NCBI RefSeq assembly: GCF_006265225.1 | Contig: NZ_VDCS01000005.1 | Span: 62,001-126,000 of the forward strand | DNA: 64,000 nucleotides | Origin: Allotamlana fucoidanivorans | GTDB lineage: Bacteria > Bacteroidota > Bacteroidia > Flavobacteriales > Flavobacteriaceae | Reading direction: 5' to 3' | Part shown: positions 16,506-26,178 of the stretch, one piece after another | Position numbering within the stretch: position 1 is the stretch's first letter | How the letters are laid out: every line of letters begins with the position of its first letter | Notes under the pieces: generated by a model | Database searches by the model: none | What the model saw: only the letters and a program-made list of their open reading frames with translations | What the model was told of the DNA's origin: nothing | Made by a program: the position numbers and the translations under genes

Positions 16506-18524
16506 TTATTGAAATGGAGCTTCAATGGTCACTGTTGTTCCTTTATTTATTTCCGATTTTATATTAATATGCCCTTCTATTTCATTAACTCTTGCCTTCA
16601 TGTTTTTCAACCCAATACCGCTTTTAGATTTATTAACATCAAACCCAGAGCCATTGTCTGCAACGATTAGGCAAATTACATTTTTTTTCAATTTAAATCT
16701 AATACTTACTTGGGTTGCTTGTGCATGTTTATAGATATTGTGGAGAATTTCCTGAATGATTCTATATATATGAATTTTTCCTCTGTTCGACATATTGTCC
16801 CAATTAATAGCGTCGTCATGCACTAAATTGTATTCTAAACCATAAGCCAAAGTTTGTGTTTCAACTAAGGTTTTTATGATGTCAATAAACCCAGAACCAG
16901 AAACAAAATCAGTATTAAGTTCGTGCGATACTTTTCTAATATCTTCCTCAATAGCTTTTAATCCTTCAATGTACTGACTTCTGGTCTTAACCGCTTCAGG
17001 ACTATTATTCATATTTAAACTATCTAAACTTAATCGCGTTCCAAAAAGGCGCCCTAACACACCGTCATGCAACTCTTGTGAGATTCGTTTTTTTTCTAGT
17101 GTTCGAGCTTCTTCAATGGTTTCGTTTTGAGACAGCATAAGGTTATAAATCTCTTCATTGGCTTCTTGTTGCTTTTGAACAAATTGAAGCTCTCTGTTTT
17201 TATTCCTTTGAATAATAACCATATATAATAGGAGCGATGCAATGACAACCACCACCGAAATGATAAAGAGCCAAGTACGCTCTCTAGCTATTTCAATATT
17301 CTCCTGTTCAATTTTGTCAGTTTCAAACTGAATTCGGGCAAACTTATTTCTAATGGTTCGCTCATTCTTTATAATACTATCATAAAGCGTAACATAGGCA
17401 TCGTAATGTTTTACAGCTATGCTATCTACTTCAACTTTTGACAGGATTAACAACGATTCCAGCAAATAGTCTGTATAATTAGGTTCTGATAACTCTTTGG
17501 CACGATAGGCATAATATTTGGCTGAATCTGGCCGCTTCTTTTTATGATAATATTCGGCTAAATGTTGATTGATGACTATAGTATTGAAAGTCTTCCCAAT
17601 ACTATCAGAAATATGTAAAGCTTCTAGGAATAAATGTGGTAGTTGACTATAATCACCAGATAAGAACAGATTAAATGCATAATTATCTAGCACTACGGCA
17701 TAAAAATCTGGGCGCTCATGAATTAAGTTTTCATTCTTTAGTATTTGTTGGTAATAGTAATCTGCTTTATCAAATTGTTCAGAATGATTATACGCATTGG
17801 CTAAATTATTCTTTTGGTTATCAATTGTGGCTCTATTATCACCTTGAAGTTCATCTTTAACTTCAAGCGCCTTTAAATTATATTCAATAGACTCTTCAAA
17901 TTGACCAAGTTCTTTAAACACCAAACCTAAATTGTTGTAAAAATAAGACTTGTATTTTTTTACAGTTTCGGTTTCTTCTAGTTGATCCAATAAAGATAAT
18001 GCCTTTACACAAGTTAACTCGCTTCCCGTATAATCCTTATCATTTTTTTGAAGAAGCGCTATATCTAAAAGAATAACTGCAGTATTGAAGTTATCCCCTA
18101 GTGCTTTAAATAATTTCTCAGCTTTGATATCATAATAGTAGGCACTATCAGTAGATTTATTATAATAGTAATACCCGAGATCTTTACTTATCTGCGCTAA
18201 TGCAAGAGAGTCTTGAATCTCTTTTGCCAATTTTAAGGCTTTATGATTATATCTTAAAAATAAGCGATTGTCTTTTTTACTTCCATAAAGCGAAGACAAA
18301 ACCCTATTACTTTTTATACGTAAGGAGTCTATTTTATAAGTTTCAGATAGTTTTTTTGCACGAAGCGCAAAATCAAGCTTAGTTTCAAAGGCGTCTAAGG
18401 TGTTGCTTTCTGCTTTCAACAAATAATCTACAATACTGTCTACAACAGGATTTGCAACTTCTTGAGCAGAAGACACAACAGCCAATAAAAAGAATAAAAT
18501 AAAAAATTTGAAATTCAATGCCAT
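16506..18524 (-). CDS. TPR-containing sensor histidine kinase (HisKA_3 / LuxR-partner type)
   Basis: A 672-residue kinase. It has a signal peptide (FFILFFLLAVVSSAQ), a periplasmic region of tetratricopeptide-like helix pairs (residues ~35-390, e.g. YNNLGLVFKELGQFEESIEYNLKAL written across two repeats), and one membrane helix (WLFIISVVVVIASLLLYMVI, ~420). The dimerisation and phospho-acceptor motif is ELHDGVLGRLFGTRLSLDSL and the ATPase domain has ADNGSGFD and GIGLKNMKARV. The periplasmic TPR region probably reads protein or peptide ligands. It is in an operon with the response regulator. Confidence 0.9.
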   Translation of the reverse strand: MALNFKFFILFFLLAVVSSAQEVANPVVDSIVDYLLKAESNTLDAFETKLDFALRAKKLSETYKIDSLRIKSNRVLSSLYGSKKDNRLFLRYNHKALKLAKEIQDSLALAQISKDLGYYYYNKSTDSAYYYDIKAEKLFKALGDNFNTAVILLDIALLQKNDKDYTGSELTCVKALSLLDQLEETETVKKYKSYFYNNLGLVFKELGQFEESIEYNLKALEVKDELQGDNRATIDNQKNNLANAYNHSEQFDKADYYYQQILKNENLIHERPDFYAVVLDNYAFNLFLSGDYSQLPHLFLEALHISDSIGKTFNTIVINQHLAEYYHKKKRPDSAKYYAYRAKELSEPNYTDYLLESLLILSKVEVDSIAVKHYDAYVTLYDSIIKNERTIRNKFARIQFETDKIEQENIEIARERTWLFIISVVVVIASLLLYMVIIQRNKNRELQFVQKQQEANEEIYNLMLSQNETIEEARTLEKKRISQELHDGVLGRLFGTRLSLDSLNMNNSPEAVKTRSQYIEGLKAIEEDIRKVSHELNTDFVSGSGFIDIIKTLVETQTLAYGLEYNLVHDDAINWDNMSNRGKIHIYRIIQEILHNIYKHAQATQVSIRFKLKKNVICLIVADNGSGFDVNKSKSGIGLKNMKARVNEIEGHINIKSEINKGTTVTIEAPFQ

Positions 18525-18568
18525 ACCATATGAATCTCAAATGTATTTATAATTTTTTAATTTTCTTA

Positions 18569-18610
18569 AAAAGCCAAAGCCTATATCTGCAGATATAGGC
18601 TTTGGCTTTT
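18569..18610 (-). terminator. Perfect 42-bp palindrome, terminator of the small lipoprotein gene
   Basis: A fully self-complementary sequence centred on CTGCAG at 18587-18592, with arms starting AAAAGCCAAAGCC. It would form a 19- to 21-bp hairpin ending in T4. It lies 18 bases after the stop of the 48-residue lipoprotein gene and 45 bases before the kinase start. Confidence 0.8.
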
Positions 18611-18627
18611 ATTTTTTAGCATGAAGA

Positions 18628-18774
18628 TTATCTCTCTTCAATATCTCCACTTTTGTAGTATGATTGTGTGTCTGGTTCAACAAGTACATCATCTTCAGTT
18701 AAATCTTGTTTGGTACAAGAGGTTAATGATGCAAATAATACGGCTAAAATTAAAGTAACTTTTAGGGCTTTCAT
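18628..18774 (-). CDS. 48-residue lipoprotein upstream of the TPR kinase
   Basis: A very short exported protein. I use ATG 18772-18774, which gives MKALKVTLILAVLFASLTSC with lipobox Cys20, then a 28-residue acidic tail ending SGDIEER; longer frames upstream are not plausible. Small lipoproteins or secreted acidic peptides of this type are common next to TPR kinases in flavobacteria. It could be a ligand or modulator for the kinase, but only position supports this. Separated from the kinase gene by a strong palindromic terminator, it is probably abundant compared with the kinase. Confidence 0.6.
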   Translation of the reverse strand: MKALKVTLILAVLFASLTSCTKQDLTEDDVLVEPDTQSYYKSGDIEER

Positions 18775-19126
18775 GATAATTCGGTTTTTAAGGTTAATAC
18801 AGTTTTTCTTTATGTTTTTTAAATCATTTAAATACAATATGATTCTGGCTTTGAAATACAAAACCACAAACGAGGGAAAAAATGGATAATTAACTTTAAA
18901 AATTGAATACACTAAAGCGCACCAACTTTTTCAATATGTTTTGAGGGAATTTGACCAAAGGTCAAAAAATTGAATGGATTAACTTTCTTAAACCAACTTA
19001 GGGATATAATTTGGGGTCGCTCGTTTAAGAGCAACTAATATATGACAAAAAGCTATTGTTGTAAAATTTTCATCGATAAAATACTTTTTTAATCGATGAA
19101 ATACATATTATCGACGAAACGATTGA
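18775..19126. other. Intergenic region with an ATCGA(T/C)GAAA repeat cluster
   Basis: 352 bases without a gene. It contains the 5' region of the small lipoprotein gene and, at 19068-19119, three copies of a decamer near the end of the lacI-type gene. No clear promoter match to TANNTTTG was found. Confidence 0.4.
19068..19119. repeat. Inverted and direct copies of ATCGATGAAA
   Basis: TTTCATCGAT (19068-19077) is the inverse of ATCGATGAAA (19092-19101), and ATCGACGAAA follows at 19110-19119. The inverted pair could fold as a weak terminator for the lacI-type gene that ends at 19127, or the set could be a binding site. Confidence 0.45.
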
Positions 19127-20131
19127 CTAAAGTGTAGACTTATTTTTAACCAAACTGGTTTTAACTATTGTAGTTTTATAATTCTCTGTTGGGTGCACAC
19201 TTTGAATTCTATTGATTAGCATTTCAGCAGCTTTCGCACCAATAGCTTTGGCGTGCTGACGAATGGTTGTTAATCTAGGCAAGGTATGAAACGAATCACT
19301 CTTACTAGCATAAGCAATTACTGAAATATCCTTTGGCACTTTTAATCCGAAATTTATAGCAGTATTAAGTGCTATAATACCAGCAGAACTATCTGCTGCT
19401 ACAATACCATCAATTGATTTATGTTTCTTAAAAAAGGATTTAATCTTTTTTTGCTTATCATCCTTATTCTTAATTTTTAAAACCAAAGGTTCCATAACAC
19501 CTTCTTCAAGTATGGCCTTTGAGTATCCATGACGCCTTAATTTGCCAACACTTAAGCCATTGATGTTCGTAATAAACGCAATTTTTTTTCGCTTCTCGGC
19601 AATTAACGCTTTTGTGGCATTGTAAGTAGACTCAAAATCGTCAACTATGACTTTATCGCATAACACATCATTAGCTACACGATCAAACATAACAACAGGA
19701 AGTCCTTGATTAATGGTTCTTTTAAAATGATCAATCGCGTTACTTGCTTGCGATTCTTCTGCTATTGATAGTATAAAACCATCAACACTTCCGTTAGCTA
19801 ATAGCTGTAAACTTTCTTTTTCCTTATCTAAAGATTCATTTGATATACAAGTTATGATATTATAACCTTGTTTGGTGGCCTCCCTTTCTATACCGTAAAG
19901 TACTTTGGCTAAAAAGTGATTTAGTATATTAGGAATAATTACTCCTATGGTTTTGGTTTTATTTTGTTTTAAACTAAGCGCAACTTTATTTGGCTTGTAG
20001 TTATATAACTCTGCCAATTCTTTTACGCGTCTGGCTGTTTCCACTCCTATTTCATCACTATTATTTAAAGCTTTTGATACCGTAGAAATAGAAACGTTTA
20101 ATTCTTTTGCCAGTTGTTTTAATGTTACCAT
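19127..20131 (-). CDS. LacI-family transcriptional regulator
   Basis: A 334-residue regulator. The N-terminal helix-turn-helix is MVTLKQLAKELNVSISTVSKAL and the hinge helix is YNYKPNKVALSL, both typical of LacI. The periplasmic-binding-protein-like effector domain follows (IGVIIPNILNHFLAKVLYGIE, DGFILSIAEE, VVMFDRV, IDGIVAADSSAGIIAL). It faces away from the TonB receptor gene and sits at one end of the GlcNAc locus. A palindrome of LacI-operator type stands before susC at 27364-27377 and is a candidate target. The effector is unknown; an amino sugar or its phosphate would suit the context. Confidence 0.9.
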   Translation of the reverse strand: MVTLKQLAKELNVSISTVSKALNNSDEIGVETARRVKELAELYNYKPNKVALSLKQNKTKTIGVIIPNILNHFLAKVLYGIEREATKQGYNIITCISNESLDKEKESLQLLANGSVDGFILSIAEESQASNAIDHFKRTINQGLPVVMFDRVANDVLCDKVIVDDFESTYNATKALIAEKRKKIAFITNINGLSVGKLRRHGYSKAILEEGVMEPLVLKIKNKDDKQKKIKSFFKKHKSIDGIVAADSSAGIIALNTAINFGLKVPKDISVIAYASKSDSFHTLPRLTTIRQHAKAIGAKAAEMLINRIQSVHPTENYKTTIVKTSLVKNKSTL

Positions 20132-20335
20132 AAAGTGTAATCGTGAATTATATCTGCGTAATTTACAAAAATAGTTTTTTCATTAACTTTTTTATAAAAA
20201 ATATTATTAGTTCCTCATTTCATACCTCAATCTAATCCTAAAAATGTAAAAAGCAAACATTATACTAAAAACAGATTAAACCTTTGCAGTATTCTATAGT
20301 CAGTCATATAGTAAAATCTATAAATATTTTATTCA

Positions 20336-20343
20336 TACTTTTG
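20336..20343 (+). promoter_or_regulatory. Putative -7 promoter element for the outer-membrane receptor gene
   Basis: TACTTTTG fits TANNTTTG, 40 bases before the ATG. No clear -33 TTG at 19-20 bases upstream. Confidence 0.4.
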
Positions 20344-20383
20344 CACGTTGAAAATTAAAAGACTTAACCTTTATTAAACTCCC

Positions 20384-22903
20384 ATGATTAAAAATGTAAT
20401 CTGTTTATTCTTCTTATGTTTTGTAGGCATTGGCATATCAAATGCACAGAGAGGAAGCGTTTCTGGAAATATCATTGATGACGAAACTAATGTTCCGTTA
20501 GAATACGCCACTATAGCCCTGTATTCTAATAAAGATAAATCTTTAACTACGGGAGTTATTAGTCAAGAGGATGGTCGTTTTAACATTGACAATATAAAAA
20601 GGGGGAGTTATTATTTGCAACTTTCGTTTATGGGGTATGATACCAAAACGATTAATAACATTGAAATAACTAATAAAAATCTAGATATTAATTTAGGAAC
20701 GATCAAACTTGCCTTAAACAGTGATGAACTTGATGAGGTTTTGGTGAAATCCAAACGAAATACCGTAGTTAATAAAATAGATAGACAAGTATACAATTCC
20801 AACGCGTTTCAAAATACCAAAGGGGGTTCTGCAACAGATATCATTAAAAATTTACCTTCTGTAAGTGTTAATAGCTTAGGTGAAATTAGTGTACGAGGAA
20901 GCCAAGGATTTGTATTGCTTATTGATGGAAAGCCCATTCAAGGCGAAGCTTCGGTTTTTCTTAATCAAATTCCTGCAAACGCCATAGAACGTGTTGAAAT
21001 GATTACAGCACCATCTGCAAAATATGACCCTGAAGGAAAAGCTGGAATTTTAAATATCATCTCTAAAAAAGGTGCTCTTAATGGCAATTTTGCTCAAATC
21101 AATATTAGTGCGGGTCTGCCTTCTATTGAAGATTACGATAATAAAGAGGCCGCTCAGCGTTATGGCTTTGATGGTATTTACAATATTAGAAAAGAACTCT
21201 GGAATATTTCTTTAGGAGCCAATTACCAGCGTAAGGACATTAGCGGAAGACGTGAAGGTTATGTGTATACCATTGTAGATGATGTATTTACAGAATTCCC
21301 TTCTGATGGTGAACGCAGCTTTGATGAAGAAAACTATTCTGGACGTTTTACTGTTGATTATACACCCAATGACAACAATGCCTTTTCTTTTGGTTTTTAC
21401 GCCGGAAAACGTGAAAAAGCAAGGACGGCCGACATTCTATATCACAATCAAGCGTATCCCGTAGACGATGAAGACAACAAAATATTTGAACTCACATATT
21501 TTAATGAAAACTTAAGAATAAGAAAAGGAGATTTTATTTTAGGAAGTTTTGATTATGCACATACATTTAAAAACGAGTCTAAACTATCATCATCAATTTT
21601 ATACGAGTATACACAGCTAGGCGCCCCAACAACAAACAAAAATTTGAATTATCCGGATACTGAAAATGTAATTCAAGATGAATATAATACTAATGACAAC
21701 CCTTTAAATGGGTTTAGAGGACAGCTAGATTATGTTTTAAAACCTTTTGACTTTGGAACCCTTCAAACGGGATACCAATTTAGAACACTTAACAACCGAG
21801 GGGATTTCTTTTATGGTAGACGTTATGACTACAATGACGATTTTGAACGAGTAGATCTATTTTCTAGCGATATTAAACTAAAACGAAACATCCATTCTGT
21901 TTACGGACAACTAGATGGCTCTGACGATAACTGGGAATATTCAGCTGGGTTAAGATTAGAGTTATTAGATAGAGAATTATTTTTAGCAGATAAAGCAGGC
22001 ACCACCGAAGAAGAATTAAACTATAGCTATGAAAAACTATTTCCCTCAGCCACTTTAAAATACAATTTCACTGAAAAGTCTTCTTTAAAAGCGTCGTACA
22101 GTAAGCGTGTTGAAAGACCTTCAGCCTTTAAACTAAATCCGTTTAGGGAGCGTGAGCATTCTGAAACCTTAGAGCAAGGTGATAAAACTTTACTACCTGA
22201 GTTTATTGACTTAGTTGAAGTCGGTTTTACCAAAAAATTTAAAGAGTCTAGTTCTTTTTTTATAACAGGTTACTTTAGAAATGTACAAAACTTAGTAAAC
22301 CGTGTTAATAAAATTTATGACGGTCCTCCTATTGACCCGAACGACCCAAGATTTGATAATGTTGTTTTAGATAGGATTTACTCTAATGTAGGCACAGGCC
22401 GTTCTTTAGGAGTTGATCTTGGAACCAATATTAATGTGGGGGACAATTGGAATAATTTCCTTGGCGCCAACGTTTACCATTACACCATTGATGGCGCATA
22501 TAATGGTAAAAAAATAGACACTAAAGCCACGCAATTTTCCATAAATGCCAATAGCACCTATGATCTTTCTGACACCGCTTCGCTTCAGTTTACATTCAAT
22601 TATTTATCTGAAAGAAAAACAGCTCAAGGTGAGGATGCTCGGTTCTATTCGCCCAATTTAAGCTTTAAAAAAAGCTTTTTAGATAATCAACTGGTACTAA
22701 CCGCACAATGGCAAAACATAGATATGGGGCTGTTAAGCACCAATGAGCAACGTATCACCACTTGGGAACCTGGTGAGTTTTTTACCACCACCAATTATGT
22801 TTATGAGGTAGATGTTGTCATGCTCAATCTGTCTTACACCTTCAAAAACACAAAAAACAAATCGAAATTCATTGATAGTGAATTCGGTAAAAAAGAATTT
22901 TAA
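20384..22903 (+). CDS. TonB-dependent-receptor-like outer-membrane beta-barrel protein
   Basis: An 839-residue protein. It has a signal peptide (ICLFFLCFVGIGISNAQ), a carboxypeptidase-regulatory-like domain (residues ~25-110: GNIIDDETNVPLEYATIALY ... GRFNIDNIKRG), then a plug (SATDIIKNLPSVSVNSLGEISVRGSQG) and a large barrel of the OMP_b-brl type (many Tyr/Asn-rich strands). It lacks a SusD partner next to it. It is divergent from the LacI gene and convergent with nagX, so it is probably a second outer-membrane uptake protein of the amino-sugar locus. The substrate is unknown. Confidence 0.85.
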   Translation: MIKNVICLFFLCFVGIGISNAQRGSVSGNIIDDETNVPLEYATIALYSNKDKSLTTGVISQEDGRFNIDNIKRGSYYLQLSFMGYDTKTINNIEITNKNLDINLGTIKLALNSDELDEVLVKSKRNTVVNKIDRQVYNSNAFQNTKGGSATDIIKNLPSVSVNSLGEISVRGSQGFVLLIDGKPIQGEASVFLNQIPANAIERVEMITAPSAKYDPEGKAGILNIISKKGALNGNFAQINISAGLPSIEDYDNKEAAQRYGFDGIYNIRKELWNISLGANYQRKDISGRREGYVYTIVDDVFTEFPSDGERSFDEENYSGRFTVDYTPNDNNAFSFGFYAGKREKARTADILYHNQAYPVDDEDNKIFELTYFNENLRIRKGDFILGSFDYAHTFKNESKLSSSILYEYTQLGAPTTNKNLNYPDTENVIQDEYNTNDNPLNGFRGQLDYVLKPFDFGTLQTGYQFRTLNNRGDFFYGRRYDYNDDFERVDLFSSDIKLKRNIHSVYGQLDGSDDNWEYSAGLRLELLDRELFLADKAGTTEEELNYSYEKLFPSATLKYNFTEKSSLKASYSKRVERPSAFKLNPFREREHSETLEQGDKTLLPEFIDLVEVGFTKKFKESSSFFITGYFRNVQNLVNRVNKIYDGPPIDPNDPRFDNVVLDRIYSNVGTGRSLGVDLGTNINVGDNWNNFLGANVYHYTIDGAYNGKKIDTKATQFSINANSTYDLSDTASLQFTFNYLSERKTAQGEDARFYSPNLSFKKSFLDNQLVLTAQWQNIDMGLLSTNEQRITTWEPGEFFTTTNYVYEVDVVMLNLSYTFKNTKNKSKFIDSEFGKKEF

Positions 22904-22910
22904 AACATAG

Positions 22911-22945
22911 AAAAAGGGAAGTGATTAAGTTTACTTCCCTTTTTC
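22911..22945 (+). terminator. Terminator after the outer-membrane receptor gene
   Basis: AAAAAGGGAAGT (22911-22922) and ACTTCCCTTTTT (22933-22944) form a 12-bp stem with a 10-base loop; the T run is part of the second arm. Confidence 0.85.
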
Positions 22946-23007
22946 ATTCATCACTCAACACTTAAAAATAACTCTTAAAAAGTAAATGGTAGTGGTAGAC
23001 AAAAACA

Positions 23008-24099
23008 CTATACCTTAATAAAAATCTTCTTTTTAAACATAAAATAAGCTAGCAAACTATAAAATACACAAACCGAAAATGCGTAAAGCAAGGAAGAGGT
23101 CCTCAAGTCTATAAACTTATACATAAATAGGTTGTGATAAAGCCATCCATGTAAGTTGTATGTTTCATCAATTTTAATAAGATACATACACTTTGAAATG
23201 AAACTGGATAAAAAATATAAGGTAATAGCATTCATACCAACATATTTAAATATAGGTGGGAATTGAATATTTTTAACATCACTTAAATAATAAATCAAAG
23301 CCAAGAACAGACAGCCCCAACCTGTACTAACCAATACAAAACTACTACTCCAAATGGCTTTATTTATAGGGAATACCACGTTAAAACTATATCCCAAAAT
23401 CAACAGCAAAACAGCTATTATGAATAATATACTTAGCTGCCCAAACCGATCTAAAAGTCTACCTATTAAAACCCCAAAAAGACAACTTACTATTGAGGGT
23501 AAGGTACTCAACAACCCTTCGGGATCATAATCGGGTTGCCACATGTGATACCTCAAAACTTTTAGATCTATATAATTCACCCAATTATGGGTGGCTCTTT
23601 CAAAGGTTGGAGCTGTTCCATCTGGTAAAGGCATAAACCCAAGAAACAACCAATACCCAAGCAAAATAGATACACAAATTCCCAGTAGTACTTTCCAATT
23701 AAAATTTAAGTACAACACTGATGCTATAAAAAACACCACCCCTATACGCTGAAGCACACCAGGAAATCGTAATGTTTCTATATCAACTACAAAAGGAAAA
23801 TAAGGAGTAAAGAGGTTTAAAAACAGTCCTAAACCTACTAACTTTAAACTCCTTATGCCTATCTTTTTGTAAACAGAACCACCAGTCTTTTTATTCTTGT
23901 AAGCGAAATAAATAGAAATTCCTACAATAAAAAGAAAGAAGGGAAATATTAAATCTGTTGGGGTTAAACCATGCCAAGGTGCATGCAATAATGGCGCATA
24001 TACATGATCCCAGTCGCCAGGTGTATTGACCAAAATCATAGCTATAATAGTAAACCCTCTGAGAATGTCGACAGATTGAATACGCTTTTTTCCAACCAT
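23008..24099 (-). CDS. NagX-like / HGSNAT-type transmembrane acyltransferase
   Basis: A 363-residue membrane protein with about ten membrane segments. It opens with RIQSVDILRGFTIIAMILVNTPGDW and then HAPWHGLTPTDLIFPFFLFIVGISI, the signature of the DUF5009 / COG4299 family that includes NagX and human heparan-alpha-glucosaminide acetyltransferase. Family members are thought to acetylate glucosamine residues across a membrane. The gene is 3 bases after the sugar MFS gene, so it belongs to the amino-sugar pathway. I do not give the symbol because the reaction in this strain is inferred from context. Confidence 0.8.
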   Translation of the reverse strand: MVGKKRIQSVDILRGFTIIAMILVNTPGDWDHVYAPLLHAPWHGLTPTDLIFPFFLFIVGISIYFAYKNKKTGGSVYKKIGIRSLKLVGLGLFLNLFTPYFPFVVDIETLRFPGVLQRIGVVFFIASVLYLNFNWKVLLGICVSILLGYWLFLGFMPLPDGTAPTFERATHNWVNYIDLKVLRYHMWQPDYDPEGLLSTLPSIVSCLFGVLIGRLLDRFGQLSILFIIAVLLLILGYSFNVVFPINKAIWSSSFVLVSTGWGCLFLALIYYLSDVKNIQFPPIFKYVGMNAITLYFLSSFISKCMYLIKIDETYNLHGWLYHNLFMYKFIDLRTSSLLYAFSVCVFYSLLAYFMFKKKIFIKV

Positions 24100-24102
24100 A
24101 AC

Positions 24103-25431
24103 TTACTTCTGCTTCAAGCCTACTTTATGTCCGTAAAATGCATAATACAAAATAATGATATAACAAGGCAAAAGTATCCAATACCCAAATGAGGCTGCTT
24201 GAGATGTAGCTGTAACCTCCTCTAAACCAGTTACCATCAATTGCGTTTTTTTACTATCAACCAAAGCGCCATAAAGCGGAGGAATAATAGCTCCCCCGGA
24301 AATTGCCATGATAAGTAACGCTGATGCCGTTTTTGTAAACTGCCCCAGTCCATTTAATGCTAGCGGCCAAATAGCCGGCCAAACCAATGCATTAGCGATA
24401 CCGAGTGACGCTACAAAAAGCACTGAAGTAAATCCACTTGTAAAAACAATACAAAAAGAAAAGAAAATACCTAAAATGGCACTGCATTTTAAGGCAAAGG
24501 ACTGACTGATATACTTAGGAATTAAAAATACGCCAAGCGCATACGTTGCTACCATAGCCATAAGCGTAAAGAGCGTAAAAAACTTGGCCTCGCTCGCTGG
24601 AATATCTAAAGAAATACCATATGCAATTATTGTATCACCCGCTACCACCTCAACACCTACATACACAAATAGAGCCAATACCCCTAACCACAAATGTGGA
24701 AATTGAAAGATACTAGACTTTGTTTTTTCTCCAGACACGGTTTCTTCAATCGGTTTTGCTTCCACATGAGGTAAAGGTGCTTTTCTTATCAATAAACCCA
24801 GTAAAACAAGCACCACTGCCATGGCTATGTACGGTGTAACCACGCTATCGGCCATTGTATTTAACAGACTTGCTTTTTCAGAATCATCAACTAAACTTAA
24901 TTTCGCTTTAATTTCGTCAATGCCAGCCAACAATATAGCTCCAAAAATAACTGAGCCTAAAGCACCTGCCACTTTGTTGGCAATACCCATAATAGCTATG
25001 CGTTTTGCGGCACTTTCAATTGGTCCTAAAATAGTAATGTATGGATTTGATGCCGTTTGAAGTAGGGTCATACCAGCTCCTTGTATAAAAATAGCCAATA
25101 AAAACATCCAATAAGTTCTAGCTTCAGCTGCTGGAATAAATATTAATGCCCCTAAAGCCATAATAATTAACCCTAAGGACATGCCTTTTTTATAGCCTAT
25201 TTTATTAATGATATATGAGGAAGGTAATGCCATAACCACAAAGGAAATATATGACGCTGATGCCACTAAATAAGATTGTGCATCGGTCAATTCGTTTATG
25301 GTTTTCATAAAAGGAATCAAGGCTCCATTAATCCAAGTTACAAAGCCGAAAATAAAAAACAAACCAGCAATTATAATTATAGGCACTAAAGTATTCTGTG
25401 CAGGTTTTTTAGTTGATTGATCAGTATTCAT
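24103..25431 (-). CDS. Sugar:H+ MFS importer, NagP/GluP/FucP-like
   Basis: A 442-residue transporter with 12 membrane segments. The N-terminal half shows IIIAGLFFIFGFVTWINGALIPF and LPSSYIINKIGYKKGMSLGL, the FucP-family signature. Neighbouring genes (NagX-like, NagB, NagK, GH20) make N-acetylglucosamine the likely substrate, as with NagP of other marine bacteria. Glucose or galactose cannot be excluded by sequence. The gene follows the LytTR regulator by 24 bases and precedes nagX by 3, all on one strand. Confidence 0.85.
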   Translation of the reverse strand: MNTDQSTKKPAQNTLVPIIIIAGLFFIFGFVTWINGALIPFMKTINELTDAQSYLVASASYISFVVMALPSSYIINKIGYKKGMSLGLIIMALGALIFIPAAEARTYWMFLLAIFIQGAGMTLLQTASNPYITILGPIESAAKRIAIMGIANKVAGALGSVIFGAILLAGIDEIKAKLSLVDDSEKASLLNTMADSVVTPYIAMAVVLVLLGLLIRKAPLPHVEAKPIEETVSGEKTKSSIFQFPHLWLGVLALFVYVGVEVVAGDTIIAYGISLDIPASEAKFFTLFTLMAMVATYALGVFLIPKYISQSFALKCSAILGIFFSFCIVFTSGFTSVLFVASLGIANALVWPAIWPLALNGLGQFTKTASALLIMAISGGAIIPPLYGALVDSKKTQLMVTGLEEVTATSQAASFGYWILLPCYIIILYYAFYGHKVGLKQK

Positions 25432-25455
25432 AGTATTAATTTGTTCTAGTTAATG

Positions 25456-26178
25456 TTAGTTTTCTTTATCTTCATTTATATTGAAAATGCGTTCTTTAGC
25501 ATGTTTTACATAGTTTCTGCCAATTGGTATTTTTCGGTTAGCAATTTCAACGGTATTGCCTTCCAAAGCGCTTACTTTATTAATAGAAACCGTGTAAGAC
25601 CTATGAATTCTCATAAAGTTAGATTGTGGTAACTCTTCTGTAATGGCCGATAATGATTTGTGCACAACATAATCTCCAAGCGTTGTAATCACCTTTATAT
25701 AATCCTTTAAACTTTCTATGTACCGTATATCATTTAGATTTACTTTTACTAGTTTTTTATTAACCTTCAAGAAAATGTGCGGTTCTTGATGTAAACTCGC
25801 ATCAGAGGCGGTGCTATTAACATATACCTGTTGGTATATTTTATTGACTGTTTTTAAAAATCGATTAAACGGAATAGGTTTTACCAAATAATCTAAAACA
25901 TTCATTTCAAAGCTTTTCACCGCATATTCTCTGTACGCTGTAGTTATTACAATAAGTGGCTTATAACTCAAATTGTCAATGAATGAAAAACCCGTCATTT
26001 GTGGCATATTGATGTCTAGAAAAATAACATCTATTTTTTCCTGTTCTAAAACACGATAGGCTTTTAACGGATTATTAAATGTTTCAACCACCTCAATATG
26101 ATCAAAGTTCTTTAAATGATCTTCAATAACCGTTATTGCTAAAGGTTCGTCATCAATAATAAGGCACTTTATCTTCAT
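25456..26178 (-). CDS. LytTR-family response regulator
   Basis: A 240-residue regulator. The receiver has IIDDEP (Asp9-Asp10) and phospho-acceptor Asp55 (VIFLDINMPQMTG). The LytTR DNA-binding domain covers residues ~135-235 (LVKVNLNDIRYIESLKDYIKV, LPQSNFMRIHRSYTVSINKV). The start overlaps the kinase stop by one base. Its genes lie between nagP/nagX and the divergent susC, so control of the amino-sugar uptake genes is likely. Confidence 0.9.
   Translation of the reverse strand: MKIKCLIIDDEPLAITVIEDHLKNFDHIEVVETFNNPLKAYRVLEQEKIDVIFLDINMPQMTGFSFIDNLSYKPLIVITTAYREYAVKSFEMNVLDYLVKPIPFNRFLKTVNKIYQQVYVNSTASDASLHQEPHIFLKVNKKLVKVNLNDIRYIESLKDYIKVITTLGDYVVHKSLSAITEELPQSNFMRIHRSYTVSINKVSALEGNTVEIANRKIPIGRNYVKHAKERIFNINEDKEN

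Noticed and set aside
17675-17860. 61-residue plus-strand frame inside the TPR kinase gene
   Set aside because: Antisense to the TPR repeats; no independent support.
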